From Xiphophorus maculatus (lineage: Eukaryota > Chordata > Actinopteri > Cyprinodontiformes > Poeciliidae): a DNA stretch of 64,000 nucleotides. Every line of letters begins with the position of its first letter. The first letter of the stretch is position 1. The stretch is taken from assembly GCF_002775205.1 (NCBI RefSeq), contig NC_036451.1, positions 1 to 64,000 on the forward strand, written 5' to 3'. Positions 46,301 to 57,400 of this stretch are shown piece by piece. The notes under the pieces are model-generated. The model was not told the origin of the DNA and searched no databases. It worked only from the letters and a program-made list of their open reading frames with translations. The position numbers and the translations under genes were made by a program.

Positions 46301-49167
46301 GAATGTTGTGGAGTTAGCATGGCCATCAATGACGGCGAATAAGCAGTTTTCCTGAAACGGTAAGTTGTTTTTCTACCATTAGCACTAGCAATAGCAGCTC
46401 AGGATGGAGGTGGACGACATCGATCTTTTGACAGATTATCTGTCTCATACCATACCGTCAGGACATGGTGACAGTTTTAACAAATATGTAAAAACGTATT
46501 CTTTTTAAAAGTTACATAGGGTAGCTTTAAATATATTAATCTCCAGCCTTAAATTTTCTCATGGCAGCACTATTTAATCTTGTGTGTAGATTCTTTTTCT
46601 GTCTCTCACGGGACTGTTCTGCCACGTAAAAGTTTGAGTCACCTGCAACATTTTCATTGTGTTCTGTTACTCAAGGCGTTTGAGACAACCGGTAACGAGC
46701 TACTACTAAACTCTTGCTAACTACTTAGCTAGCTTTTCGGTGTCTATCATGTATAAGTGCAAATTTATGGCCAGTTGGGTTGATGACATTAATTTTTACC
46801 ACTGGCTCACTTCTTTTGCCAACCTATACAAGTCTAAAAACATTCTGTCAACAAAAAAAAACAACAAACTTTTAAGGTGGAAGTATGAAGGTTTTGCTAT
46901 GCTCGATTGTCATAAGACCAAATTTAAGACCAAAACTATGTTTTGGTCTTAAAACTATGTTTTGGTCTTAAATTTAATTCAAAGCAACATTACAAATGTA
47001 TTTAAATTAGTTCAATGAATTAAAAGTCTTACATTTGACTTGCTGAAACCTGCAGATACCCTTCTTTCAGTGTCCATAGAAGCCTAATTGCAAAACTTAT
47101 TTGTTCGTATTTTCCCTCTGATTTTCAGGTAGCAGAGACGTGTCAGTTGGCAGTTTGTCGACTGGAGTGGCTTCTTAGTGGCGGAGAGACACAGCTGGAG
47201 GATGGCAGTACCGATAAGAACCCCTACTGCTCAATAGACCCAGCTCCTCCAGCATCCAGAAGGAGCGTACCAGAGCTACGCTCTGTGCTGCTAGATGAAA
47301 GTCTGCCGCTGTTTGAACGCTACCGGGCTATGTTTGCACTACGGAACCTGGGCACAGAGGAGGCTGTGGTTGCCCTGGGTGATGGTAGGTCGGTCACGGA
47401 AGTCTGCAAATAAATCCAGTGGTGTATTCACACCAGGAAAGTCATTTGGTCTGCTTGTTTGGTCAGGACCAAAAACTGATGTTAGTTTCTTTTTATTTGG
47501 TGTGGTTTGCTTTCACATTGTGCTGCTTTGCAAGCAGACTATAATTTGTTAGCAAAACAAATAATAAAAACATAATGAGGGGAAAGAGCACAGACCTGGG
47601 AAAAACAAACATGAATCCTACTTGCTGCATTTATGCTGCAAATGCAGTGCCATTTTGAATGTCAAGAGCAGCTCTTTAAACACTGGTTTCCCAATGGAAT
47701 ATTTATAACTTTGGATCAGCTTTTGCAAATGTGTGTTGCATGCTGAATCAGACGAGATTAAAGATACACCCTTATTATCAGCCATTTCTCCCGCAAATGC
47801 TGTTCTCTCAATACAACCTGCTAAGCTTAGTCTACTTGGTGATTTGACAGTGAACCATCTTGGCCAATACTGGGTAGCTACCCAAAGTGTGCATTCGGTA
47901 CATCACTAAGATGTACCGAATGAGCATCATAACACTTAGCCAGTGTTATGATGTTCAGTCCTTCCTGGTACAGCACACAAGCATAGCTAGAATACTCTTG
48001 TTAAGCGAAATGCATGCTTTTGTTTTCTCTGTCGGAAATATAGCACTGCTAATGAGAGGGATGTTTTTACCTTAACTGTTTTTAACAACTGGAAAACAAT
48101 ACTTAATCAGGATAAGGGGCTACAGAGACATGTGTCCAGCCACAATCATATTCATAATCCAACCCCTCAAAAAGTAGGACTCGGCTTGGTTCTTTGGTCT
48201 GCACCAGGATTTGCATGAGTGTATTCACACCTTTACAAAAGGTCCAGATCAACGTGGGAAACAAACTCTGGTCCATTTAAAGCGGACCAAATGTTTCAGC
48301 TGTGAATACACCCTAGACGTGCATTGGCCTGTCACAATAACAAATTTTGCTGAACGATTTTGTAAAAAAAATGTTGTGATAAATGATAATATTGTTTGAA
48401 TACCATTTTAAACTGATGTAATGGTAATGATATAATAATGCAAGCACATCCTGCCAAAAATAAATACAGTTTATTTTCAAAAGAACACTTAACACTGGAA
48501 CTGGTAAACAAACAAAACAAAAATAAAATGGACTCTCACTCTCTGTTATCAAAATTAATAATAAAAAACTAAACACATAAATAAAACCAAAGTGGAAATG
48601 AAAACTATATTCAATAAACATTAGATTTAGATAGAGAAGATGGGCATATCCAACTGCCTCATGCAATAGTTCACTCCTACCTTATGCTAAGGAAATGAGG
48701 AAGGGAGGGGTCAGTGGAGAGCACCAGAGTTGAGCCTTTTTTCATCCAGTGTCATTAATAGAAAGAGAAAAATGCAGGAGGCCTACCTAGAAATGCATAT
48801 GACGACACACCAAATGGTTCATCCCAGTAATAAACTTGTAATATCTTTCTCTCTAGGCCTGCAGTGCTCCAGTGCTTTATTCCGTCATGAGATCGGGTAT
48901 GTTCTGGGCCAGATGCAACACCCAGCAGCCATACCAGCACTGCGGGAAGCTCTGGAACGTTCTAAGGAGAACCCAATGGTCCGACATGAGGCAGCAGAGG
49001 CTCTTGGGTCTATTGGGAAAGAGGAGTGTCTGGCTGTGCTGCATAGTTACCTTAGAGACCAAGAACGTGTTGTCAAGGAAAGTTGTGAGGTTGCCCTGGA
49101 CATGCTGGAATATGAAAACAGTGATAAGTTCCAGTATGCAGACGGACTGGTCAATCTGCAGAGCTAA
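31396..49167 (+). CDS. dohh: Deoxyhypusine hydroxylase
   Basis: HEAT-repeat di-iron enzyme that hydroxylates deoxyhypusine on eIF5A, the final step of hypusine formation, in the cytosol. Coding exons: 31396-31501, 31948-32115, 44195-44271, 47129-47384, 48857-49167, all with GT/AG borders; 918 nt, 305 aa, against about 302 in human. All four metal-binding His-Glu pairs are present: His56-Glu57 ([11 protein letters not shown]), His89-Glu90 (MVRHEAGEALG), His213-Glu214 ([11 protein letters not shown]) and His246-Glu247 ([11 protein letters not shown]). The two-lobed symmetry of the family is visible as [11 protein letters not shown] near residue 26 and [11 protein letters not shown] near 182. 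Start chosen because [14 protein letters not shown] aligns with the family N-terminus. The gene is intact. Its introns 2 (12 kb) and 3 (2.9 kb) carry large transposons. Confidence 0.96.
32445..33048. mobile_element. Mariner-type MITE in dohh intron 2
   Basis: Flanked by TA on both sides, with ends CAGTGATGCCCCTCG and the complement of CAGTGAACCATCGC. The 604 bp in between are non-coding. TA target and CAGTGA ends fit a Tc1/mariner or pogo-like non-autonomous family. The inverted repeats are imperfect, suggesting age. Confidence 0.65.
33051..34349. other. dohh intron 2, between MITE and L1
   Basis: AT-rich intron. It includes the second copy of the dispersed repeat at 33470-33640 and nothing else that I recognise. 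Confidence 0.45.
33470..33640. repeat. Dispersed repeat, copy 2
   Basis: Same repeat as at 25915-26070, sharing GTTTGAAATGAAAAATGA, AATAGACTCGTTTTTCGTTT and the phrase TTCCCATTTA followed by TGCACAAAAC. This copy lacks an internal segment of about 20 bp present in the other. Located in dohh intron 2. Confidence 0.6.
37991..39766 (+). mobile_element. Single copy of the Helitron-like element, nested in L1
   Basis: A 1776-bp copy of the unit found four times at 6657-16383. Because the host L1 ORF2 can be read on both sides, its ends are visible: left TTGGGGCCTGCC at 37991, right hairpin AAATTTC-TTCA-GAAATTT followed by CTAG at 39763-39766, then a run of Ts. No long target duplication is seen, which argues against cut-and-paste transposons. 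It has only about four degenerate 129-bp-type repeats (39120-39590), a left block some 260 bp longer than in the array, and a right block in which nearly all CpGs are decayed to TG or CA. Confidence 0.7.
39120..39590 (+). repeat. Degenerate 129-bp repeats in the single copy
   Basis: About four copies marked by AAAAGCCTTGA or AAAAGCCTTTA. They are more diverged from each other than the copies in the array, and no reading frame runs through them. Confidence 0.7.
40707..41711 (-). CDS. L1 ORF1 protein (RNA-binding chaperone)
   Basis: Open 334-codon frame. After a charged N-terminus there is a long coiled coil (about residues 45-120, heptads of Leu/Met/Ile with many Glu/Lys/Gln), then an RRM-like region starting [16 protein letters not shown], then a basic C-terminal domain. 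This order is that of vertebrate L1 ORF1, which trimerises on element RNA. A gap of about 430 bp separates it from ORF2. It is still intact, unlike ORF2, and probably reflects a rather recent insertion. Confidence 0.85.
   Translation of the reverse strand: MGKEDGNKKTTNEELVQERKTAGSSQTHQRLGEVNANQLSTDSTALAQILGELWDFRKDMKQQLDDIKSELINVHQKLKETEDRVDAVEERAQNMEQILSKMAELISQQQEKLLDQEGRSRRENIRIYNVPEGAEGSSMRDFVDKLLKDTLEIAADMELDIERAHQALAPPPAGDRNNRPRSIVVKFLRSRTKEKILRKAWGKKGVLLHGKPIYFDHDYPPTVLQKRKEYSEAKRVLKQRKIRFQSPFPAKLRVFYEGETRLYQTAAETTKDMKERGLPVPLIKPKESLVEQLSRTAWEKIGSKQQMPGEEREMNIRERLSEFRRETSSLREEL
43306..43365. repeat. Degenerate CCCTAA-type tract
   Basis: About 55 bp of C-rich text made of CCCTAACCCTA-like words mixed with CCCTACC, CCCTTACC and a C8 run. 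It resembles an interstitial vertebrate telomere repeat but is too irregular to be certain; a C-rich simple repeat is the alternative. Confidence 0.5.
43531..43590. repeat. Long imperfect hairpin
   Basis: Arms GTTTATGCCTCTGGCATAAC and its counterpart pair over about 25 bp, with one mismatch and a two-base bulge, around a four-base AT loop. It resembles a snap-back MITE end. Confidence 0.65.
44417..45681 (+). mobile_element. Tc1/mariner transposon in dohh intron 3
   Basis: Bounded by TA on each side (44415-44416 and 45682-45683). Inverted ends: CACTGCCTGGCC followed by an A-run and AGTCGCCACC on the left; GGTGGCGACT, a T-run and GGCCAGGCAGTG on the right. The 1265-bp length is normal for an autonomous Tc1-type element. 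It contains one transposase gene with only two stop codons and no frameshift, so it is probably fairly young. It sits in the sense orientation relative to dohh. Confidence 0.92.
44578..45633 (+). pseudogene. Tc1/mariner transposase with two nonsense codons
   Basis: A single frame of 352 codons from ATG 44578 to the stop at 45631, broken by TGA at 44731 and TAA at 45229. N-terminal paired-type helix-turn-helix ([19 protein letters not shown]), then the catalytic domain with VMWSDESRF (first Asp), FQDDNARIH (second Asp) and [11 protein letters not shown] (Glu). Counting from the Asp before Asn to the Glu gives 36 residues between them, not the 34 of classical Tc1 enzymes. That spacing fits the DD36E group (Incomer type). 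All three catalytic residues remain. Confidence 0.85.
45830..46530. mobile_element. TTAA-flanked inverted-repeat element
   Basis: Left end TTAAAGCTGCACTATGTAAC and right end GTTACATAGGGTAGCTTTAA are inverted repeats, each carrying TTAA, the target used by piggyBac-type transposons. Subterminal text is also complementary (ACATATTTGTT...CTGTCAC against GTGACAG...AACAAATATGT). No coding capacity. A hAT MITE is nested at 46073. The assignment to piggyBac is inferred only from TTAA. Confidence 0.55.
46073..46293. mobile_element. hAT-type MITE nested in the TTAA element
   Basis: Ends CAGTGCTTCTCAATTC and GAATTGAGAAACACTG bound 221 bp, with internal complementarity typical of the same hAT MITE class as the copies at 20010 and 61712. 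No exact 8-bp target duplication could be recognised. Confidence 0.65.
46531..47128. other. dohh intron 3, end
   Basis: AT-rich intron with no recognised gene or element. A short direct repeat AAAACTATGTTTTGGTCTTA occurs at about 46931 and 46951. Confidence 0.4.
47416..48316. mobile_element. Non-autonomous DNA transposon in dohh intron 4
   Basis: Inverted ends GGTGTATTCACA near 47421 and TGTGAATACACCCT at 48301-48314. Internal text on both sides also pairs (TTTGGTC...GGACCAAA type words). About 900 bp without a coding frame. The family is uncertain; such GGTG...CACC ends occur in fish PIF/Harbinger-like repeats. Confidence 0.5.
48322..48665. repeat. Dispersed repeat, first of two copies
   Basis: Begins GCCTGTCACAATAACAAATT and includes TTGCTGAACGATT and AAAACACTTAACACTGGA-like text. 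A second copy in the same orientation starts at 63715. It is a common fish repeat of uncertain class, lying in dohh intron 4 close to exon 5. Confidence 0.65.
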
Positions 49168-49531
49168 TACCACCCTGTACCTCACATGACTGGGACCTTG
49201 ATGCATTAGACAGGGTTCCAATTCAGGCAGGATACATGAGGAATGTTATCCTTCATACTTTTTCAGGTACAGAAAAGTGTGGAACATATTTATTTCGTAA
49301 ATGTTTATAATCATAATACCATTACTTCCTTTCTTACTTTATTGAGTCCTTTTCTTTCATTTTCTTCCTTGTTTCCTACTGTCTGGTTTTTGCAAGTTCC
49401 ATAAATATATATTGGGCTTCAGTATTCTATTGTTACAGTGAATGTAACAGGCTAATCATTCTGAAAACTTTAGTCTGGAAAAGATATGTTGGAACCCTGA
49501 TTACACTCTGAAAATATACAAAAAGTAAAAA

Positions 49532-49545
49532 AATAAATAAATAAA
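49532..49545 (+). promoter_or_regulatory. Candidate dohh polyadenylation signals
   Basis: Overlapping AATAAA words about 365 bp downstream of the dohh stop codon, in a run of AAATAAATAAATAAAA. The distance is suitable for a 3' UTR end, but no other evidence is available. Confidence 0.4.
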
Positions 49546-49586
49546 ATGAAATACACTTTGGCTAATTGATTTTTAGTGCTCTGCTG

Positions 49587-49789
49587 CAGTGTTTTTCAAC
49601 CCTGATACTCAAGGCACACTACCCTGCAACGTTTAGGCATTCCCCTGCTTCAGCACACCTGGTTTCAATTGATGGCTGATTAACAGGGTTTTGTTGAATT
49701 GCAGTCATCTGAATGAGGTGTGTTGAAGCAGAGGAACATGTAAAACATGCAGGTCAGTGTGCCTTGAGGATCAGGGTTGGGAAATTCTG
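49587..49789. mobile_element. hAT-type MITE downstream of dohh
   Basis: Ends CAGTGTTTTTCAACCCTG and CAGGGTTGGGAAATTCTG (imperfect inverted repeats) with further internal pairing (AAGGCACACT against AGTGTGCCTT). Candidate target duplications CTCTGCTG and CTCTACTC differ at two positions. Confidence 0.6.
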
Positions 49790-52700
49790 CTCTACTCCAT
49801 GGGCTGATGGGAAGCAGATAGCACTTTAGATTGACTAGGTCTGTTGTATTTATGTGTATTTTTTGTAACCTCATGAACTTCATCCCACATCACTGGTCTT
49901 TACATGCATTCATTCAAAGATGATGGACAGGAAGATAGCCAGAGTATCCCTTCCTCTGTATGGGACTTTCTCGACTTTGTGGCTATTAGAAGTATTGAAT
50001 AAATATATAAACTGCTTGTCAAATATTCTGACCACTGTGGGCATACACATATATAAAGAATAGATGGCTCATGGATAGTGATGTGCTATCCATAAGTATC
50101 GTGGTGCAATCATGTTTTGATCGCTGTGTCAACAACAGATCATTTTTACTCAGGTCGAAAAATAATTGCGAGAATAGTCTTTGTTGTTATTTCGTCCAAA
50201 AGCCAGCCAGCCATCAGTAGCCATAAGTATCGATGGCAGGGTTATGGTTTTCAGGTCTCTGTTGGCTGTTGAAATTTATTTTTGTTTGTTAAATAACAAG
50301 CACATTAAAATTTAATCATGGTGTTTTTCATTTCATTTTTAATGCAAAAATATTGTCAGCTGTCCGGCTGGTAATCTGTCCCACTCAGAAATCTCTTTCC
50401 CGCACAATTAGTGGAACAGCAAATATAATCTGAGCCTTTTGGCTTCAGACCCACAGCATCCAGACAGCGCTGCTGCGCCATAAAGTCATGATGCGCTTGA
50501 ACTATTAGGTTGTCCTGCTACTCTAAACTGGCATTGCTGGAGAATATTTGACATCTATTTTATTATTATATATTTTTAATGTTCTAAATATTTGACCAGT
50601 CATGAATTTTGTCATAGCTATGCATCCTCGGCACATTGTATCATGCGCATTTTGTACTTGTAATTAGTAGGTGAGCACAGGGGCGCCCGCAGCTGTATGG
50701 CTGTACGCATTGTTCGGACCTTGATATTTTTCTTTAAGTAAAAAGGAAAGGAATAATTTTGGGATTTTTTCATGAACTAACCTTCTTTACTGTTAAGGGG
50801 CCTTTCTCCTTAACAACATTGAGGAGAATAAAGATATTTTGTGTCAAAACATTGTACACAGCGTGTCTGTGTGAGTCGGGTGGGCACGCCAAAGCCTAAG
50901 TGTTTTTGGCCAATTTACTTTCGTAAATTTGGCGGCTTGATGTTTTTCTGTAAGCTAAAAATGAATGAGCAGAGTTTGAACCTTCCGCAGTTCTAAGAGC
51001 GGTCGTTTGGATCCCTCCTGAGCTTTTTACCATGTGTGTGGTCCAGCGGGTCACCGGTTTATGAGTTTGTTTTGTTTGACGGGTCACACGTTTGGACAAC
51101 TGTTTAATCCGCTAATGATACGTCCACACCAATCGCGTTACGCGCGTCAAAAACAAGTCTGACGCTTGAAGTTCGACGCGTGTACATTTTTGATGCGTTC
51201 ACACCAAACGTGTTTTGAGCATCAGGCACACTTGGTTTACATTCAAAGTCTATGTGGAGAGTTGCTCTCCCAAAGCTCAAAAGGCTCCAGACGGCTCAAA
51301 TCGCACCGAGCTTGACGCCAAAAAGCGCCGCCACGGCCCTTGACGCGCCTCCAGAAAGACTTTGCATGTAAACCAGACACGCCTGAATCTCAGAACGCGT
51401 TTGTTATGAACGTACCATAAGACTGAGGGTTAAATAGTTAAATCTAGTTGGAACTTTGCCAAAAGAATAGATATTAATCAAACATGGTTGCTTCACCTTC
51501 TCCTCCTCTGGATATTTGACATGGTTCTGGTCAGGGCCCTGCAGAGACCTTTGGAGGGTCAGGGGTTCAAAGTTAAAAAAGGGCACATTGAACAACAACT
51601 TAAAACATCGTACAACAACACAGCAACAACCAATATTAATCAAGAATCTAATTGGATCGTACTATATCATTGCCATCATGTGGGGACAATGCAAACCAAA
51701 TGTAGCATAATTTCCCCAACAGGTATAATGTTGCTGTTTCTGCTGCTGACATTTCTGGAGGTCTGAGTTGATCTGAAACTGTAGTTCTTATACAGCCCAT
51801 CGGAGAGAAGGTCGCTAATTATGAAGTTATGAAACAAGCAAATTTGCTGCCATTTTACTAATTAAGCCCTAATAATATCTATTTAACCTCTACAACAACT
51901 TGGCTGCAGACTGCTTTATAGATCAAAAAGCTCAAAGGGGTTAACTCTATTTACGGTAATTGTTTGAGTTAGCACCTCTGAGATCTACAATTGTAAGACT
52001 GATATATCAAGGCAAAGAAAACTTAGTTGCTGGTAGGGGCCATTCAGACATTCAGGGGCCCCTAGAAATGGTTTAATTTTAACACACACCGTAGATCTAA
52101 ACCTGTAGCATTCATTTATAGAGAAGGACAATGTTATTAAATTTTATTTAATGCATTCAGCTGGGGAAAAATTTACATTTAGGATTTAATTAGAAAGTTT
52201 ACTTTGTAAAAGTTTAAAGAATCATCTTGATAATTTGATTTTTGTGTTACCATGGCTACAATATGTTGTAATCTTTGTCTTTGAATTGGGTTTGTAAATA
52301 CATCACAGCAAACAACCAATAACCAGCGATTGATTTTAAACTTGGCCAATAAACCTGGTCTCCCTCTCACAGATTCACCTTATCTATATCTAAACATGTT
52401 AGTGATGTTGAGGTTCTTAGTAGGAAGGGTTGGGGGGACGGGGGTTCTGTCTAAGGCCACATTTACCTTGGGCCGGCCCTGCATGAACAGCCGCTGTGAT
52501 GAGCATCTCTGGAATCTGCCTTTAATCCCCCGGTGGCCCCTATGCCAGTCTGCCTGTGCTTTGGGGACATTTTGATTCATTTAATTGTGGCATGTTTGGC
52601 TTTATGCTGCGGTTCTAATTATTGCTACAGTATTTTAGCTGATGTTTATTTTGTTAACTCTAATTGCTATGGGCCGAATTTTCCTTTAACACTGCAATAA

Positions 52701-53876
52701 CTTCTATTTACAGCCGCTCACTTCCAGCCCAGGTCCCGTCAGCAGCCGCTTTAACCCGCCTGGTAGAAACGTTAAGGAGAAGCAGAGCGAACATTCAGCA
52801 GGTGGTACCAGGTGTAGTGGCTAAAATCCTATATTTTAGGCTACTGGTTGCTGTTCCTGAAAGGCGTTGGTTTTACGTGCGCTCAATTAAGACCGTCCGC
52901 TCTCTCGTTTATCGTCAGCTTTAAAGTTGCTATGATGTTTTCAGCGAAATCATGGTCTTCCTTTGATTTGTTACTTTTAGCCGACATCTTAGTTGGTGTA
53001 TTTTCTGTACTGACGGATTTGCGTTTACCACTTGCAGCCATTCTTTGAAGTTTTCAGGACGTCTTTTTTAAGCAGCTTTAAGCACAATATTTAACGAAGG
53101 GCTCAGAATAAATGTTTCCCTGCGTTAAAGCAGCAATAACAGCTCCCTATAGACAATCTCTGGAGAGCTTGCAAAGAAAAACCACTCACGCCGCCATCTT
53201 GCTCGGCCTTCGTCACAGTCGTTCTCGTCTTCCACTGTCTGCTGCTGAACACTGTCACCGTCAAGCTGCTAAGCAAGAACGAACCATTTCATGCAGATCC
53301 AGGGGCTCTCAGGGTAAATGTGTGCATTTTGGTCTGGGAGTGGCAACATTTAATTTTTATTGCTAAGACCAATTTTAGAAAACACAATATAATTAATTTT
53401 GTAACTGACAGGGCCTCATTAAAAAAAAATTCTATAAACAAACAAAAAAATAATAAAATTGTGGCGGACCCCCTGCTGGTCCGAGGCCCTTGGAATTGTC
53501 ATAACTTTTCCGTCCCATTGGCGCCCTTGCAATGAGATATTTCATACATGGAAAAACCTTACGAAAGTCAGAAAGTACGATGGCCACGTAAGAAACGCTT
53601 ACTGTTCAATTATGCATGAACTGATAATTATAGGCTAACTAGTATAATTATTATTACGAGAGATTTGCGAGGTAACGCAAAAGAAAAAAAGTCCCCATGT
53701 CCTAGGGCTCCGTAACTCTTTATTATAAGTTAGCGAGAGAGAGAAAAAAAATAAATGCGTGACGTGGAAGTAGTCGCTCTGGCAATGACTTTGTTTCAGT
53801 AACCATAGAAACAGTTGCGCTTGCCTGTGAGAGTTGTTTGTGAAATTGTTTTGGCCTCCATGTGAAGTTGAGGAAG
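49790..53876. other. Intergenic DNA between dohh and the radial spoke gene
   Basis: No gene is supported. Several hAT-like ends can be seen: CAGGGGCGCCC at 50679 and GGCGCCCTTG near 53520 could bound an old element, and CAGGGCCCTG at 51532 with GGGCCGGCCCTG near 52480 could bound another nested in it, but no 8-bp duplications match. The stretch 51110-51400 is CpG-rich with repeated words such as GACGCG and TTCACACCAAACG. Short reading frames here have no recognisable similarity. Confidence 0.35.
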
Positions 53877-54382
53877 ATGGATAATGTATTAGGACGCAGA
53901 GACTGTAGAGACGCCGAGGTTTTCAAGGCTTTTCTAATGAAGGACAGCACGAAGAGCAACCGGAATCTGTAAGTAATGTTTCTGTCAGTTTTACTTCTTC
54001 ACCACCGTTTCTTCCACTGTTAGCTTCTCTGTTCAAAAACACGTAATTTTCCATCATTATTCAAAGCAAAACTCACAGTATATAATATATTAAGTATAAT
54101 TATGTCCTATACTGCAATAGAGCTGCAGATCAATGATCACTTCTTCGAGTTTAAGATAGATATAATTTATAAAATAAACTAATTCTGCTCCCTAATTGGA
54201 AATTCCCCAAACGTGTCCAGTTTTGTTTTGAACGCTACCACAGCTGAATCATACGCAAAGGCGGTCATAGCCTGTTTGGCGCCCTGGGCAGCCACCTTAC
54301 ACACAAACACTGCTCAAAAAAATAAAGGGAACACTTAAACAGGTGTTTAACACTTAAAGTGTTCCCTTTATTTTTTTGAGCA

Positions 54383-54464
<82 letters not shown>

Positions 54465-57400
54465 TGTTGAGGAAAATTATTGATTTTGGTGCTTAATGCA
54501 GTTAATTTTACGCATGTGTAAAAAGGGTAGGTTTGATACTCTTGTTTTGAACCGGACAGACAGGGGTTAGAATGCAGATCACTAAATGGGGCCTTTTGCT
54601 GCCCGACTAGAACACAGAGCCATAAATTCGCATTCTTGCAGGCAGTTGGGGGGAGACCTGCTGGAGGCCAGCATCTGCGATGGTGTGAAACTAATGCAAA
54701 ATAGAAGATTGAAACCCCTTAACATTTAATTTCTAAGTATTGATACCATGTTTTTACTGAAGATTGTATTATCTCATTTTAAAATTACTAAATGATGAAT
54801 GTATTTGAAAACTGTATTATCTGTGACGATATTAGAAACAAATGGAAATTGTTTGAATGAAAATGTTTTCTTTACTATTAGAAAATCGCTCAGGAATTAT
54901 ACTTTATTTTGTCCTGTGGATTTTATGTATTATTTTGGCAGAACTCAATCTTTTGGGGGGCTGATTGTGCAAAAGCAAAAAAGGGGTTTGCAAAGATAAC
55001 ATTTCTTGAAGTCTCTTCGAGAACGTTAGGAGAGATAATGGAAGAGACGTCAGATTCCGAGGGTGTCTGCGAAATCTTATCTTAAGACTCTCGGCGCCGG
55101 GGACATTCGTACCTGGTATCCTCCAAGATTAACTGGTCCGCCCTTGTCTCTCGACAGAAACCAGACGCCTTTGGAACTTCGTTGTAAATTAGGAGACTTC
55201 TCAAGTTTCCTTAGTCCTTATGGGAGTTTCTAATTGGTTAAAGAGCGGAACGCCTTAATTGAATATATTAAATTGGAGAAACACCCACTCAGTATAAAAT
55301 TTCATGCAAGCCTCAGAAATTCAGAATGCTACCACTGTTTTGCTTTTTGGCATAAAAGCTTTCTCCAAAGACGCGTCTTTGCCCCCTAACCCCCTTGTTT
55401 TCTTTGTGTTTCCTTTTCTATTTTTCCTGTTACAGGTAATGAATATATATCTCTGTACCTCTGCAGCTTTGTTAATTGATTCATGCGTTGTTTTGTGTGG
55501 AATTAAACTCTGTGATCTGTGACGTCAACGCGCAGTGTCGTGGTTTCACTTCCTCCAGCCGGAGCCCGCCTGCCAGAGATCCCGGGACTTTAAGGAAGAA
55601 GGAGCCAAACTTTTTGTCCAAAGTTAATGTTAATTACTCTTCCTTAATAATATATATATAAATTCCCTCTTTCATCCTCTGAGCTTGGGTCCTCTACGAG
55701 AGGCCTGGGAGCTTGAGGGTTCTGCGCAGTATCTTGGCTGTGCCTAGAACTGCACATTTCTGGACTGAGATGTCTGATGTTGTTCCTGGGATCTGTTTTA
55801 GCCACTGCTCCAGTTTGGGGGTGACTGCCCCGAGGGCCCCACTGTGGTCTTCACATTCGAGGCCTTTCCCAGTTCCTCTCTGATGTCCTGGTATTTCTCC
55901 AGTTTCTCGTGCTCCTTTTTCCTGATGTTGTAATAGCTTGGTATTGCTACACCCACCATAACTGCTTTCCTCTGTTGTTTATCCACCACCACAATGTCCG
56001 GTTGGTTCGCCATTACCATTTTTTCTGTCTGGATCTGGAAGTCCCACAGGATCTTAGCTCCATCATTCTCCACCACTTTTGGGGGTGTTTCCCACTTTGA
56101 TCCCAGGGCTTCCAGTCCATATTCTGCACAGATGTTTCTGTACACTATGCTCGCCACTTGGTTATGTCTTTCCATGTACACTTTCCCTCCCAACATCTTG
56201 CACCCTGCTGTTATGTGCTGGACTGTCTCAGGGACCTCCTTGCACAACCTTACAGCTTGGGTCTTGTCTGGTGTGGTGTGGTAGATCTGAGCCTCTATTG
56301 CTCTATATATATACACTGTATATATATATATATATATACAGTATATATATATACTGGATTGAATTTACTTTTTTACCACTTTTTTTGGGTGAAGACTTGA
56401 GACAATATTTGTTGCGAACTGGTGTATAAATAAACTGAATTAAATTGAAAGTAACTTTTTTTTCTTCCAGCTATGAACATCTGACACAGTTACTCATCAA
56501 GGTGATTGACGAGCATACTGAAAATGCTGTGGATGTGGTTGAGGAAATGAGCCGTGATGTAAAGCGAGCTTTATTCAGCGGCATAAAGGGGCCTTTGCGA
56601 GAGGTTCCACAAGTTTCATCTGCTGAGCTGCTGACAGAGCAACAGCGCACATTGTTTTCCCAGCCAGAGGAAGTAGTAGCCCAAGAGGATGAAATGGTAC
56701 TGGCTTTATATACTTACACTTAAAAGTAGCTATATCATTCTGTGAAGTTGAGCTTTCTTTATGTTTGTTTTTTTTTCTCTAGGGAGAAACAGCTCTTCCT
56801 AATGTGAGTGAGATTGCTTTCTATCTGGAGCAAGCTGAAGTGGGTTTAGGCAGAGAGGAGATGCAGAGGATTTTCCTTGCTCTTAAGCATCTTGTTGACT
56901 CTGAGGGACTACCACGATGCCGGCTGTGGGGAAAGATTTTGGGAATAGAAAGTAACTATATTGTTGCAGAAGCTGAGTACAGAGAGGGAGAAGAGGAGCA
57001 AGAGAGCATTGAAGATCAACCTGCAGAGGAGGAGAAGGAGCCTGAAAATCCAGAGAATGAGCAAGTGGAGGTGAGACAAAATATCCACTATCCAATATAG
57101 TGGAACAGATCCAGCCATGCCTGTTTATCCTTGTAGGGTCCTGGGGGCTGGGCTGGTGCCTATCTCTTGTACTGTATACTGTTATACTGCTGGTATACAA
57201 CAAGATAAAACGGTTAAAACAGTGTCAGCCTACTGGAGTATTGATGAAAGAGAATAAAATATGTGCACATCTGTCCAATCAATCAAGCACGAGACAGTGT
57301 TAAAAGGAGCAACAGACAGTTCAGTAAACAGAGTATCAAACAGTTCACCATAAAACACAGAATATCAATAAAAGATTAAAGCAATAAATTACAGTGACAA

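Noticed and set aside
55994-56400. Plus-strand frames of 80-116 codons in the radial spoke intron
   Set aside because: They are the opposite strand of the LINE endonuclease fragment and run into TA repeats.
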